From NCBI GenBank assembly GCA_029937655.1, contig JAPYPK010000046.1:1-11473 (forward strand): a stretch of 11,473 bases of DNA. The letters are read 5' to 3'. Under the pieces are notes generated by a model, which was not told the origin of the DNA, ran no database searches, and was given only the letters and a program-made list of their open reading frames with translations. This DNA comes from Nitrospinaceae bacterium (GTDB lineage Bacteria; Nitrospinota; Nitrospinia; Nitrospinales; VA-1). The first letter of the stretch is position 1; each line of letters begins with the position of its first letter. The position numbers were made by a program, and so were the translations under genes. Positions 1 through 7,330 of this stretch are shown here, piece after piece.

Positions 1-2
1 TT

Positions 3-176
3 GATAAGTTGTATCCAATTTTGCCGAATACAGGGTTATTCTGTATAAAGCCAACTCGCATTACACAAATGCCCTTTCTTATTGGAAAAAATCAGGTTGT
101 CTTGGTTTATTTTCAGAAAAAAGAATTATTTAAGCTTGGAAAACTGATTTCGCATCATATGGTCGACCAAAGTTAA
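3..176 (+). CDS. Possible C-terminal tail of an unidentified protein (partial)
   Basis: The frame beginning at base 3 stays open for 57 codons to a TAA at 174-176, entering from beyond the left edge. The translation reads like ordinary protein, with alternating hydrophobic strands around a 'GKNQVVLVYF' stretch, but I do not recognise a family. If real, it ends convergently with aroC and overlaps its last 51 bases on the opposite strand, which is unusual and counts against it. An open stretch of this length can arise by chance in one of six frames. It includes no start codon that needs to be used, because it would begin outside the window. Confidence 0.25.
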   Translation, partial: DKLYPILPNTGLFCIKPTRITQMPFLIGKNQVVLVYFQKKELFKLGKLISHHMVDQS

Positions 177-1196
177 TGCTACCATAGCTTCCGCGATGGG
201 AACGGCACGTGGAGAAACGCATGGGTCGTGACGTCCCTCGACTCGGATTTTAGTTTTTTCTCCATTGATTGTTACAGTATCTTGTATTTTGTTAATAGAA
301 GAGGTTGGTTTTACGACCAATCGAAGAATAATGTCTGATCCGTTAGAAATTCCGCCGTGAATGCCACCAGCGTGGTTCGTTTTGGTAGTTATTCTTTTTC
401 GTTTAGCTGTGTAAGGGTCGTTACATTCCGAACCGTACATTGTTGCAGCGTCGAAACCGACGCCAACTTCAATTCCTTTGACTGCGGGAATACTCATCAT
501 GGCTTTAGCAAGATCGGCATCCAATCGGTCAAATACTGGTTCCCCTAGTCCTGCTGGTACACCCTTTACTATAAGCTCCACCACCCCTCCAACGGAATCA
601 CCTTTTTTTCGGGCGACGAGCACGTGATCAACCATTTTTTGGGCCATTATTTTGTCCGGACACCGTACGATATTTTTTTCTATTTGCTTAAAATCTATCT
701 TCTGAGCAATGTGGGGACCAATTTGTTTGGTGTAGCCAATTATTTTTATTCGTTTGCGGGCAAGGAGTTTTTTTGCAATTGCCCCAGCGGCAACCCGACC
801 TACTGTTTCACGAGCACTGGAGCGCCCGCCGCCACGATAATCACGAAACCCATATTTCATCAAATAAGTAAAGTCTGCGTGGCCAGGTCGAAACATATTC
901 TTAATTTCTTCATATTTTGAAGAATCAGCATCCTGATTTTTAACCCACAACGCGATGGGAGTTCCTGTTGTTTTACCCTTGAAGATACCGGAAAGAATAT
1001 GTATGAGGTCAGTTTCTTTTCGCGTCGTGGTTACTTTACTTTGACCGGTCTTTCTGCGGTTAATTTCTTTTTGGATGTCGGCTTCTTTTAGAGAAAGCCC
1101 CGCAGGACAGCCATCAACTACCACACCAACACCCTCGCCGTGCGATTCGCCCCATGTGGAAATTTTAAAAAGAGTTCCGAATGAATTGCCTGACAT
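126..1196 (-). CDS. aroC: Chorismate synthase
   Basis: Catalyses the last step of the shikimate pathway: anti-1,4-elimination of phosphate from EPSP to give chorismate, using reduced FMN, in the cytoplasm. At 356 residues it has the usual family length. The family signatures are visible in order: GESHG at 16-20, RPGHAD at 103-108, RGGGRSSARET at 121-131 and RHDPCVSPRAVPI at 322-334. The ATG at 1194-1196 is preceded by a weak AAAGAAAG ribosome site nine bases upstream. Its product feeds PheA and TyrA encoded about 4 kb away on the same strand. It is separated from the IHF/HU gene by a 333-bp gap, so it probably has its own control region. Identification is secure. Confidence 0.97.
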   Translation of the reverse strand: MSGNSFGTLFKISTWGESHGEGVGVVVDGCPAGLSLKEADIQKEINRRKTGQSKVTTTRKETDLIHILSGIFKGKTTGTPIALWVKNQDADSSKYEEIKNMFRPGHADFTYLMKYGFRDYRGGGRSSARETVGRVAAGAIAKKLLARKRIKIIGYTKQIGPHIAQKIDFKQIEKNIVRCPDKIMAQKMVDHVLVARKKGDSVGGVVELIVKGVPAGLGEPVFDRLDADLAKAMMSIPAVKGIEVGVGFDAATMYGSECNDPYTAKRKRITTKTNHAGGIHGGISNGSDIILRLVVKPTSSINKIQDTVTINGEKTKIRVEGRHDPCVSPRAVPIAEAMVALTLVDHMMRNQFSKLK

Positions 1197-1529
1197 GAAA
1201 AATTACTTTCTTTAAATTAGGAGAAATTTTTTTATTTTAAAATGTTAGAAAACAAAGAAAAGAACTTTAAAGTATCATGAAGAGTTAAAAATAAAATAGG
1301 AGTAATCGGACCGAAGCAGATGAAAATTTTTTAAAGTTATCGATGAACCACTCTAAAACTTTGGATAATATAAAAAAATAATTCAACTAATGACACATCG
1401 CGCCAGCAAGGCTATGAGAAGCAATGGGTCCACGTTTCCCCTTAATGTTGAATAACGACCCGAAGGGGAATATTTGAGGATTTTTTGAGAGGGGAAAGTA
1501 TCTTTTTTGACACCTTTATTATGGGAGAA
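1197..1529. other. 333-bp gap between aroC and the IHF/HU gene
   Basis: I find no convincing protein-coding gene here. The aroC-proximal part (about 1197-1380) is very AT-rich and should contain the aroC promoter and leader, but I could not pick a good -35/-10 pair. The stretch 1390-1470 is clearly more GC-rich than its surroundings and holds the paired segments described under the ncRNA entry. Short frames on both strands through 1388-1453 (about 15-22 codons) lack a ribosome site and are not called. Confidence 0.6.
1371..1497 (-). ncRNA. Candidate structured RNA / attenuator-like element
   Basis: Read on the - strand, the order is: arm B (TTCCCCTT, 1470-1463), arm A (ATTCAAC, 1453-1447), arm B' (AAGGGGAA, 1443-1436), an inner hairpin (CATTGC 1426-1421 with GCGATG 1401-1396, one G-U pair), arm A' (GTTGAAT, 1387-1381), then TA and seven T (1378-1372). 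A/A' (7 bp) closes a long stem directly before the U-tract like an intrinsic terminator. B/B' (8 bp) interleaves with it, so both form together only as a pseudoknot. A second copy, TTTCCCCT at 1497-1490, could also pair with B'. It may be the 3' end of the IHF/HU transcript, a leader element of aroC, or a small RNA. I match it to no known family. Confidence 0.35.
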
Positions 1530-1811
1530 TCAAGTGTTTTTATCTACCAATTCTCGCAAATCTTTCCCAGCCTTGAAAAATGGGACTCTTTTGGCAGGTA
1601 CATTCACCTGAGCACCAGATTTTGGGTTTCTACCAACACGTGCATTTCTCTCACGAATTCTAAAACTACCAAAACCGCGGAGCTCTACCTTTTTTCCATC
1701 ACTAAGGGAATCTGTGATGCTTTGAAAAACAGTATTTACAACAACCTCAGTTTGTTTCTTAGTCAAGTTAATTTTACCAGAAACCTTTTCGACCAATTCT
1801 GCCTTTGTCAT
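1530..1811 (-). CDS. IHF/HU-family nucleoid DNA-bending protein
   Basis: A small DNA-bending protein of the HU/IHF family that binds as a dimer, inserting beta-arms into the minor groove and shaping chromosomal and regulatory DNA. The 93-residue product begins MTKAELVEKVSG and contains the core VELRGFGSF (42-50) and the arm motif GRNPKSG (60-66), with the conserved intercalating proline at 63. It ends FFKAGKDLRELV, which resembles the IHF-beta branch. An in-frame TTG six bases upstream could extend it by two codons. I chose the ATG at 1811 because the strong GGGGGAG ribosome site then sits six bases upstream, whereas it would directly abut the TTG. Position after rpsA-sppA matches the ihfB/himD neighbourhood of many bacteria. 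HU versus IHF subunit identity is not certain. Confidence 0.93.
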   Translation of the reverse strand: MTKAELVEKVSGKINLTKKQTEVVVNTVFQSITDSLSDGKKVELRGFGSFRIRERNARVGRNPKSGAQVNVPAKRVPFFKAGKDLRELVDKNT

Positions 1812-1861
1812 TCTCAACTCCCCCAGAAAATAAATTGAATGATCCTAGCATACTCACGCAA

Positions 1862-1889
1862 ATCTTATCATGGATGGAAACTAAGTCAA
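1862..1889 (-). promoter_or_regulatory. Probable sigma-70 promoter of the IHF/HU gene
   Basis: On the - strand, TTGACT (1889-1884, five of six matches to the -35 consensus) is followed after 16 bases by TAAGAT (1867-1862, four of six to the -10). Transcription would start near 1855, leaving a leader of about 44 bases with the strong ribosome site. The 165-bp spacing from sppA also suggests that this gene is expressed separately from the upstream operon. Confidence 0.45.
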
Positions 1890-1925
1890 CTCATTATTTT
1901 AAATGGCTTTAATGGATTTTCCTGC

Positions 1926-1949
1926 GTTGGTGTTAGCGTTAATGTTGGT
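1926..1949. repeat. Four phased GTTNNN hexamers
   Basis: The + strand carries GTTGGT, GTTAGC, GTTAAT and GTTGGT in uninterrupted six-base phase, between the end of sppA and the IHF/HU promoter. It is short and imperfect. It could be a minor simple repeat, or binding half-sites phased at about half a helical turn. Confidence 0.3.
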
Positions 1950-1982
1950 TGTAAATTTTTAGAAGGGGTAGAATTTTAAGAA

Positions 1983-2882
1983 TTACTGTAAACTATTGAG
2001 GTGCCAAGTATACTGCAGGGACGGGATGGAAGATCGCTTTGTAAGCGATTGATTTAATGTGGACTTTAGAACCCAGTCTAAAAATCCAACACGCGGAGTT
2101 TCTTTAATAATTTTTGGGGAGCCTATAATCCCAACTTCATGGGCAAGTTGATCAATGCTAACTTGAAGCCCGCCCATTTGGTCAACCAAGTTAAGAGAAT
2201 ATGCTTGGCGCCCAGTTAAAATTCGTCCATCAGCTATTTTGGTGACTTCCGCAATACTAATATCGCGTCCATTGGCGACCGCTTCTATGAATTGTTGATG
2301 GACATCAGTCACCACGCTTTGGAGGAGATTTCTTTCCTTTTGAGTCATGGCACGGGCGGGAGAGCCGATATCTTTGTATTCACCCGCTTTAATAATTTCA
2401 GGTTGAAGGCCAATTTTTTCCATTAATCCTTTAGCATTAGAGAATGCCATGATTACGCCAATGCTACCGGTTAAAGTTCCTGGATTTGCAAAAATTTTAT
2501 TGGCGGCACTAGCGATATAATATCCCCCTGATGCAGCTAGTGCGCCCATTGAAGCGTAAATGGTTTTACCATTCTCGCGGGTTTTAAGAACCTCATCATA
2601 AATCTCCTGAGATGGACCGACAGCGCCACCCGGGGAATCGATTCTAAGGATTATTCCCCGAATGCGTTTATCTTGGCGAAATTTTTTAACTTGACTGACA
2701 ATATACTGGGAGTCGCTAATGAGACCAGTGATATCAACGATACCAATTCTATTTTTGGTTCCTTGTTGCACCCACTTTGAGGTAATAGATGAAATACCGA
2801 CAAGAGCGAGAAGTATGAGAACGAGAAATAGCAACCTTTTAGCCAAAGGAGATTTTTTGTTCTCTGAACTAGCCATTTCCAT
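1983..2882 (-). CDS. sppA: Signal peptide peptidase SppA, short (single-domain) form
   Basis: An inner-membrane serine protease of the S49 family that degrades signal peptides left behind after secretion. The 299-residue protein has one N-terminal membrane segment (about 17-38) preceded by lysines, and no lipobox. The protease domain follows: IDSPGG (81-86), the nucleophile Ser118 in AASGGYY (116-122), and the general-base Lys170 in YKDIGSPARAMT (169-180), an arrangement like the B. subtilis enzyme rather than the double-length E. coli one. The first ATG, at 2880-2882, is chosen because AGGA sits five bases upstream; a second ATG two codons on is less well spaced. It lies 27 bp after rpsA on the same strand and is probably the last gene of that operon. 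Confidence 0.94.
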   Translation of the reverse strand: MEMASSENKKSPLAKRLLFLVLILLALVGISSITSKWVQQGTKNRIGIVDITGLISDSQYIVSQVKKFRQDKRIRGIILRIDSPGGAVGPSQEIYDEVLKTRENGKTIYASMGALAASGGYYIASAANKIFANPGTLTGSIGVIMAFSNAKGLMEKIGLQPEIIKAGEYKDIGSPARAMTQKERNLLQSVVTDVHQQFIEAVANGRDISIAEVTKIADGRILTGRQAYSLNLVDQMGGLQVSIDQLAHEVGIIGSPKIIKETPRVGFLDWVLKSTLNQSLTKRSSIPSLQYTWHLNSLQ

Positions 2883-2909
2883 AAATATCCTAGAACCGAG
2901 TCATTAAAA

Positions 2910-4625
2910 TTAATCAGTTGTTGGTTCGTTTTCTTCTTCTTTGAATGTTTCCAACCGACTTTGTTCTTGCTCGATGGCATCCAAGTCTAGCTTTTCTTTA
3001 AAAGCTTTGATGCTCAAAGCAATTTTTTTGTTGCTCGTATCCACCTTTATGATTTTTGCCTGAATTTTTTGGCCAACCTCAACAAGTTTTTCTGGTTGAG
3101 AAACACTTTTTGAACCCAGCTGTGTTATATGAATCAAACCTTCTAGGCCGTCTCCAAACTCAGCAAACGCACCAAACCCGGTTATTTTAATAATTGTTCC
3201 TTCAACATCCATTCCGATAGAATAACTTTTGGCAATATCATCCCAAGGATCCGGTTGCAGTTGTTTGACACCAAGGGAAATGCGACAATTAGCTTTATCA
3301 ATGTTAAGTACAATTGCTTTAACCTCATCTTTTTTCTTAAGTTTTTCCGATGGGTGTTTAATTTTTTTCCAGCTCAAATCTGAAATATGTATAAGACCAT
3401 CCACTCCATTTTCTAATTCAATAAAAGCACCAAAATCGGTCAAATTTCTAATTGTGCCAGTGACTTCAGCTCCAACAGGGTACTTTCCTTCAATCTCCTC
3501 CCATGGATTAGATCCCATTTGTTTCATCCCAAGTGAAATACGTTTCTTTTCTTTATCGAGAGTAAGAACCACAGCGTCAACCTCATCTCTAAGAGAAACT
3601 ATTTTACTTGGATGCTTGATATGTCTACTCCAACTCATTTCAGATATGTGAACTAGGCCCTCAATTCCTTTTTCTAATTCAACAAAAGCACCGTAATCAG
3701 TAATGCTAACAATTGTCCCCTTTATTTGTTGATTAACGGGGTACTTTTTATCTACATTAACCCAGGGATCTGGGCTAATTTGTTTCAGCCCAAGTGAAAC
3801 GCGTTCTTTTTCTTTATCGAATTTAAGTACCATCACTTCTAATTTATCGCCCATTGAAAACATTTCAGAGGGGTGGTTAACACGTCCCCAAGACATGTCG
3901 GTAATATGGAGTAATCCGTCAATGCCACCTAAATCAACGAAAATACCATATTCAGTGATATTTTTAACAACACCAGAAATAAGGCTATTTTCTTCTAACT
4001 GTTCTAGGGTTTCAGCGCGACTAGACATGCGTTTCTCTTCAAGTATGGCTCTTCTGGATAGGACAATGTTGCCGCGTTTTTTATTCATCTTAATAATTCG
4101 CATTTGGAAAACTTCACCGATCAATTTTTCTAGATTTCGTATGGGACGTAAGTCAATTTGAGAACCGGGAAGAAATGCTTTAAGGCCAATATCTACTGTT
4201 AGCCCACCTTTTGCTTTTGCGGTAATAGTGCCCTCGATAATTTCTTCTGCTTCATATTTTGTGACTAGCTCGTCCCACAATTTAATTTTGTTTGCTTTCT
4301 CTTTAGAAAGGACAACGTTCCCTTCATTATCTTCTGACCGTTCTAGAAAAACTTCTACCTCATCCCCAACAGATAAATCTTGGCCATTGTTCGAGAACTC
4401 GTGTATGTGAACGTTTCCTTCCGACTTGAATCCAATATCAATTGTCGCAATGCCTTTGGCTAGTTCTATTACGGTGCCTTGAACAACCTGCCCTTCTTTA
4501 AATTGGTGCAGACTCTCAGAGAAGTACTTTTCCATTTCATCCCAAGCTGCTTGGTCCTCGGGAGAAAGTTTTTCTTCTTCGTCGAAGTCATCTTCAAATG
4601 TTGTTTCAATTTTTGATTTAGTCAT
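2910..4625 (-). CDS. rpsA: 30S ribosomal protein S1
   Basis: S1 binds mRNA on the small ribosomal subunit and helps initiate translation, especially on messages with weak Shine-Dalgarno sites. The 571 residues carry an acidic N-terminus (about 10-40, many Asp/Glu) and six S1 OB-fold repeats at about 44-108, 127-191, 214-281, 298-368, 385-455 and 472-540. The third to fifth repeats are the most alike, with FVDLGGIDGLLHITDMSW-type cores. Length matches the six-domain proteobacterial form. The ATG at 4623-4625 has only a purine-rich AAGAAAG stretch about nine bases upstream, similar to aroC. Weak self-initiation fits the translational autoregulation known for S1 in E. coli; here that is inference. 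It follows cmk by 72 bp, a widespread cmk-rpsA arrangement. Confidence 0.97.
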   Translation of the reverse strand: MTKSKIETTFEDDFDEEEKLSPEDQAAWDEMEKYFSESLHQFKEGQVVQGTVIELAKGIATIDIGFKSEGNVHIHEFSNNGQDLSVGDEVEVFLERSEDNEGNVVLSKEKANKIKLWDELVTKYEAEEIIEGTITAKAKGGLTVDIGLKAFLPGSQIDLRPIRNLEKLIGEVFQMRIIKMNKKRGNIVLSRRAILEEKRMSSRAETLEQLEENSLISGVVKNITEYGIFVDLGGIDGLLHITDMSWGRVNHPSEMFSMGDKLEVMVLKFDKEKERVSLGLKQISPDPWVNVDKKYPVNQQIKGTIVSITDYGAFVELEKGIEGLVHISEMSWSRHIKHPSKIVSLRDEVDAVVLTLDKEKKRISLGMKQMGSNPWEEIEGKYPVGAEVTGTIRNLTDFGAFIELENGVDGLIHISDLSWKKIKHPSEKLKKKDEVKAIVLNIDKANCRISLGVKQLQPDPWDDIAKSYSIGMDVEGTIIKITGFGAFAEFGDGLEGLIHITQLGSKSVSQPEKLVEVGQKIQAKIIKVDTSNKKIALSIKAFKEKLDLDAIEQEQSRLETFKEEENEPTTD

Positions 4626-4697
4626 GATAAAAACTTTCTTTCTTGATTTGATAAAGCATGTGAAAAGCTTAAGTTAGTAATAGAGTCGTTAAAAAAA
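4626..4697 (-). promoter_or_regulatory. rpsA leader region
   Basis: These 72 bases separate cmk from rpsA. On the - strand they begin with seven T directly after the cmk stop codon, with no stable hairpin ahead of it (the CGAGCTCG before it is a palindrome without a loop), so an efficient terminator is unlikely. A short AAGC/GCTT pairing precedes the AAGAAAG ribosome site. This is where S1 autoregulation would be expected, but I see no recognisable conserved structure. Confidence 0.3.
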
Positions 4698-5363
4698 CTA
4701 CGAGCTCGGATTAATGGTTTTTATGATTTCTTTAACCACCTGGTCGATACTGAGATTAGTTGTGTCGATGAGCACGGCATCTTTCGCTTGTTTAAGAGGA
4801 GCTATTTTCCTGTTGCGATCTTCATCGTCCCTTTGAACGACCTGTTCAATTATGGTTGAAAGGTCAGAATTTTTGATCGGGTCTTTTTCTTTTAGCTCAA
4901 TAAATCGACGGCGCCCACGTTCTTTTGGGTCGGCGTCCAGAAAAAACTTTTTTTCAGCTAGGGGGAAAACGACTGTCCCGATATCTCTGCCGTCCATTAC
5001 AACCATACCTTGTTTGCCCAGCTTTCGTTGTTGGGTTGTCATGATTTTTCGAATCATTGGTTGCGCCGCCACAATCGCAGCTCCACGACTAATTTCTTCC
5101 ACTTTCAATTGGTCGGTAATATTTTCTCCATCTACTAATACCAGTTGTCCATTCATTCCGGGAACAAGTTCGATTTGGATTTTAGATGCAATGTCGGCAA
5201 CTGCATCCTCATCCTTGAGAGCAGTATTTTTTTTTAAACTTTTCCAAGCAACCGATCGATACATTGATCCAGTGTCTATGTACCGAAAGTTTAATTTTTC
5301 TGCGACTATCTTTGCGACGGTGCTTTTGCCACTTCCCGCAGGTCCATCTATAGCAATAATCAT
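4698..5363 (-). CDS. cmk: Cytidylate kinase (CMP/dCMP kinase)
   Basis: Phosphorylates CMP and dCMP with ATP, feeding CTP and dCTP pools in the cytoplasm. The 221-residue protein is the standard type-I length. Visible motifs: P-loop GPAGSGKST (7-15), the CMP-site segment DTGSMYR (30-36), DGRDIGT (124-130) and a lid-region RDDEDRNR (178-185), with IDTT (199-202) near the end. The ATG at 5361-5363 overlaps the tyrA stop codon as ATGA and has no clear ribosome site of its own (TTGGTAAAAT upstream), so translation is probably coupled to tyrA. rpsA lies downstream, as in many bacteria. The identification is firm. Confidence 0.97.
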   Translation of the reverse strand: MIIAIDGPAGSGKSTVAKIVAEKLNFRYIDTGSMYRSVAWKSLKKNTALKDEDAVADIASKIQIELVPGMNGQLVLVDGENITDQLKVEEISRGAAIVAAQPMIRKIMTTQQRKLGKQGMVVMDGRDIGTVVFPLAEKKFFLDADPKERGRRRFIELKEKDPIKNSDLSTIIEQVVQRDDEDRNRKIAPLKQAKDAVLIDTTNLSIDQVVKEIIKTINPSS

Positions 5364-6232
5364 ATTTTACCAATAAGCTTAAGTCGATGTTGATTTGAAA
5401 TTTCAAATTGCCGGGTCAGTAGAGTGCCGTTTTCTTGTTCAATGCTCGATCTAAGGTGGTTCAGGGTTTCTTGAAATAGATCCAGAAAATGCAAAATAGA
5501 ATCTTTGTTTGAGAGGCAAATATCTCTCCACATTGCAGGTTCACTGGCAGCTGTCCGAGTTATATCTCTGAGTCCCGCGCCTGAAAAAGATGTTATTCGG
5601 TCATAATTTTCAGACTTCAAATCGCCAAGAGTGTTCATCAATGCAAAAATTAAAACATGGGGTAAATGACTAACTGCGCCGAAAATAAAGTCGTGTTCTT
5701 TGGCATCCATTATAGACACATGCATTCCAATAGTTTTCCAAAGTTCAATGGCAATTTTTAACGACTCTGGATCTGATTTGTCTGTTGGGGTGATAATGCA
5801 ATGGGCGTCGTCGAACAAAGTATCTGATGATAAACGGAATCCAGACATCTCTCCTCCTGCAATAGGGTGGGCACCAATGAAAGATATGCCGTCCGGAATA
5901 AACTTTTCCATATCCAAAATAAGAGTTTCTTTTGTCGATCCTACATCAGTCACTAAACAACCCGGTTTGAGATGTGGGCTCATCTCCATTGCAAGTTGCG
6001 CAATAGTTTGCACTGGTGAGCAAAAAACAATTAAATCTGCATCCCTTGCAGCCGATTGAATATCAGGTGCTACATCGTCTATGATATTTAGGTTTTTAGC
6101 TTCGTTAAGATTAGCCTTGTTGCGTCCGTACCCAACAATTGATTTCGCTAAACCCAGTTTGCGCAACACCTTAGCAAGAGATCCTCCTAAAAGACCAACT
6201 CCAATAATGGAAACCCGTTCAAATGGATTCAT
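5360..6232 (-). CDS. tyrA: Prephenate dehydrogenase (TyrA family)
   Basis: Oxidatively decarboxylates prephenate (or arogenate) on the route to tyrosine. The 290 residues comprise an N-terminal Rossmann domain with GVGLLGG (11-17) and DVGSTK (96-101), then the all-helical dimer domain with HPIAGGE (122-128, including the catalytic-region His), SHLPH (188-192) and GAGLRDITR (218-226). There is no C-terminal ACT domain, so direct tyrosine feedback through ACT is not expected. After the second strand the sequence is GYGRN, with no acidic residue to prefer NAD, so cofactor preference is open. The ATG lies four bases after pheA; its ribosome site GGAAGG is embedded in the last pheA codons. It overlaps cmk by four bases. 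aroA, often found next, is missing here. Confidence 0.95.
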   Translation of the reverse strand: MNPFERVSIIGVGLLGGSLAKVLRKLGLAKSIVGYGRNKANLNEAKNLNIIDDVAPDIQSAARDADLIVFCSPVQTIAQLAMEMSPHLKPGCLVTDVGSTKETLILDMEKFIPDGISFIGAHPIAGGEMSGFRLSSDTLFDDAHCIITPTDKSDPESLKIAIELWKTIGMHVSIMDAKEHDFIFGAVSHLPHVLIFALMNTLGDLKSENYDRITSFSGAGLRDITRTAASEPAMWRDICLSNKDSILHFLDLFQETLNHLRSSIEQENGTLLTRQFEISNQHRLKLIGKI

Positions 6233-6236
6233 CTTT

Positions 6237-7310
6237 TCAAGCCTTCCTTGGGTAGGAACCCAGTAGCTTCAAGAATAGGCATATTTTTTTAAGTCTTTCC
6301 ACGGACTTTTGGACGGTAGAATCTTGAATGTGTCCTTCCAGATCCAAATAAAACAAATATTCCCAAGGTCGGTCTCTAAGTGGGCGCGATTGAATTTTTG
6401 TTAGGTTTATTTTGTTGCGAGCAAGTAGTTGCAGGACCTTGAGGAGGGACCCTGCTTCGTCTCGAATAGAAAACATAATTGATGTTTTATTCTGCTTTAC
6501 TTTCTTGGCGGCGTCTTTGCCGATAACTAGAAAACGGGTGTAATTTTCAACTCTGTCTTGAATGTTTTCTGCAAGAATATTCAAATTATATGTTTCCGCC
6601 GCAAGTTTTCCCGCGATGGCCGCGCAAGTTGATTTCCTTGACACCGTTTCTGAGGCACTAGCGGTGCTAGAAGCAGGAATTTGTAGTGCGTTTGGTAGAT
6701 TAAGGCTTAGCCATTGGCGGCACTGGCCTAAGGGCTGTGGGTGTGAATATATAGTTTTTATTTTTTTGTGGTCTTTAGCTTTTGAAAGAAGGTAAAGTGA
6801 GATAGTACTTTTTATTTCGTCGCAAATTAATAAGGGTGAATCTACAAAGCAATCCAAAGTTAAGTTGATTACTCCTTCGATGGAATTTTCAACCGGAACC
6901 ACGCCATAATCACACTCGTCTTTTTCAACTTGGCGGAAAATAGATTCAATATTATGGCTTGCTATGAATTTAGATGAATGCCCGAATTGTTTTATAGCGG
7001 CCTGATGACTGAAAGTTGTTTCAGGGCCGAGAAAACCTATGCGGAGAGGTTTTTCAAGGGCAAGAGTAGCTGAGAAGATTTCACGAAATACTGAATTTAG
7101 CGATTCATCGGGAAACGGCCCATTACTGTTCTGTGTGATTCGCTCAATGATTGAGTGTTCTCGATGTGGAACGTGAAAATGCTTTGAACTATTTTTTTTG
7201 GATTTTTCCTGCCCAATTTTTACAGCAAGTTCACCACGTCTATTTATCAGCTTGAGCAACTGATCATCGATTTTATCTATGTTGTTGCGAATATCACGAA
7301 TCTTGGCCAA
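6237..7310 (-). CDS. pheA: Bifunctional chorismate mutase / prephenate dehydratase (P-protein)
   Basis: Converts chorismate to prephenate and then to phenylpyruvate for phenylalanine synthesis. Three parts are visible in 357 residues: an AroQ chorismate mutase domain (1-88) with active-site candidates Arg8, Arg25, Lys36, Arg50 and Glu51; the dehydratase domain (about 89-265), starting IGFLGPETTF and ending in NYTRF with catalytic Thr258; and a C-terminal ACT domain (about 275-357) for phenylalanine feedback. The usual ESRP effector motif reads QSRP (307-310). The start appears to be TTG at 7310: an in-frame TAA lies five codons upstream, no in-frame ATG or GTG intervenes, a nearby ATG is in another frame, and AGGCGG sits nine bases before. 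It heads the pheA-tyrA-cmk-rpsA-sppA operon. Confidence 0.95.
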   Translation of the reverse strand: MAKIRDIRNNIDKIDDQLLKLINRRGELAVKIGQEKSKKNSSKHFHVPHREHSIIERITQNSNGPFPDESLNSVFREIFSATLALEKPLRIGFLGPETTFSHQAAIKQFGHSSKFIASHNIESIFRQVEKDECDYGVVPVENSIEGVINLTLDCFVDSPLLICDEIKSTISLYLLSKAKDHKKIKTIYSHPQPLGQCRQWLSLNLPNALQIPASSTASASETVSRKSTCAAIAGKLAAETYNLNILAENIQDRVENYTRFLVIGKDAAKKVKQNKTSIMFSIRDEAGSLLKVLQLLARNKINLTKIQSRPLRDRPWEYLFYLDLEGHIQDSTVQKSVERLKKICLFLKLLGSYPRKA

Positions 7311-7330
7311 ATAGCCATACCGCCTTTACT

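Noticed and set aside
28..46. ATACAG/CTGTAT hairpin just past the aroC 3' end
   Set aside because: The six-base stem has no T-tract after it on either strand, so it is not supported as a terminator.
1390..1440. Possible 4.5S/SRP RNA, 6S RNA or tRNA in the GC-richer patch
   Set aside because: The SRP GGAAGCAGCC-type core, the T-loop GGTTCGA motif and a 6S-like long open helix are all absent.
1388..1453. Short frames on both strands in the aroC-IHF gap (a GTG-started - strand frame of about 16 codons and an ATG-started + strand frame of about 21)
   Set aside because: Neither has a ribosome site and both coincide with the base-paired segments, so an RNA explanation is preferred.
2651..2980. 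A - strand frame of 109 codons spanning the sppA/rpsA junction
   Set aside because: It overlaps the well-supported ends of rpsA and sppA in another frame and reads as Lys/Ser-rich noise.
4690..4708. Intrinsic terminator between cmk and rpsA
   Set aside because: Seven T follow the cmk stop, but the preceding CGAGCTCG is a loopless palindrome that cannot fold into a hairpin.
4852..5376. Long + strand open frame opposite cmk (about 174 codons)
   Set aside because: It is the antisense shadow of cmk: low-complexity Ser/Phe-rich translation and no ribosome site.
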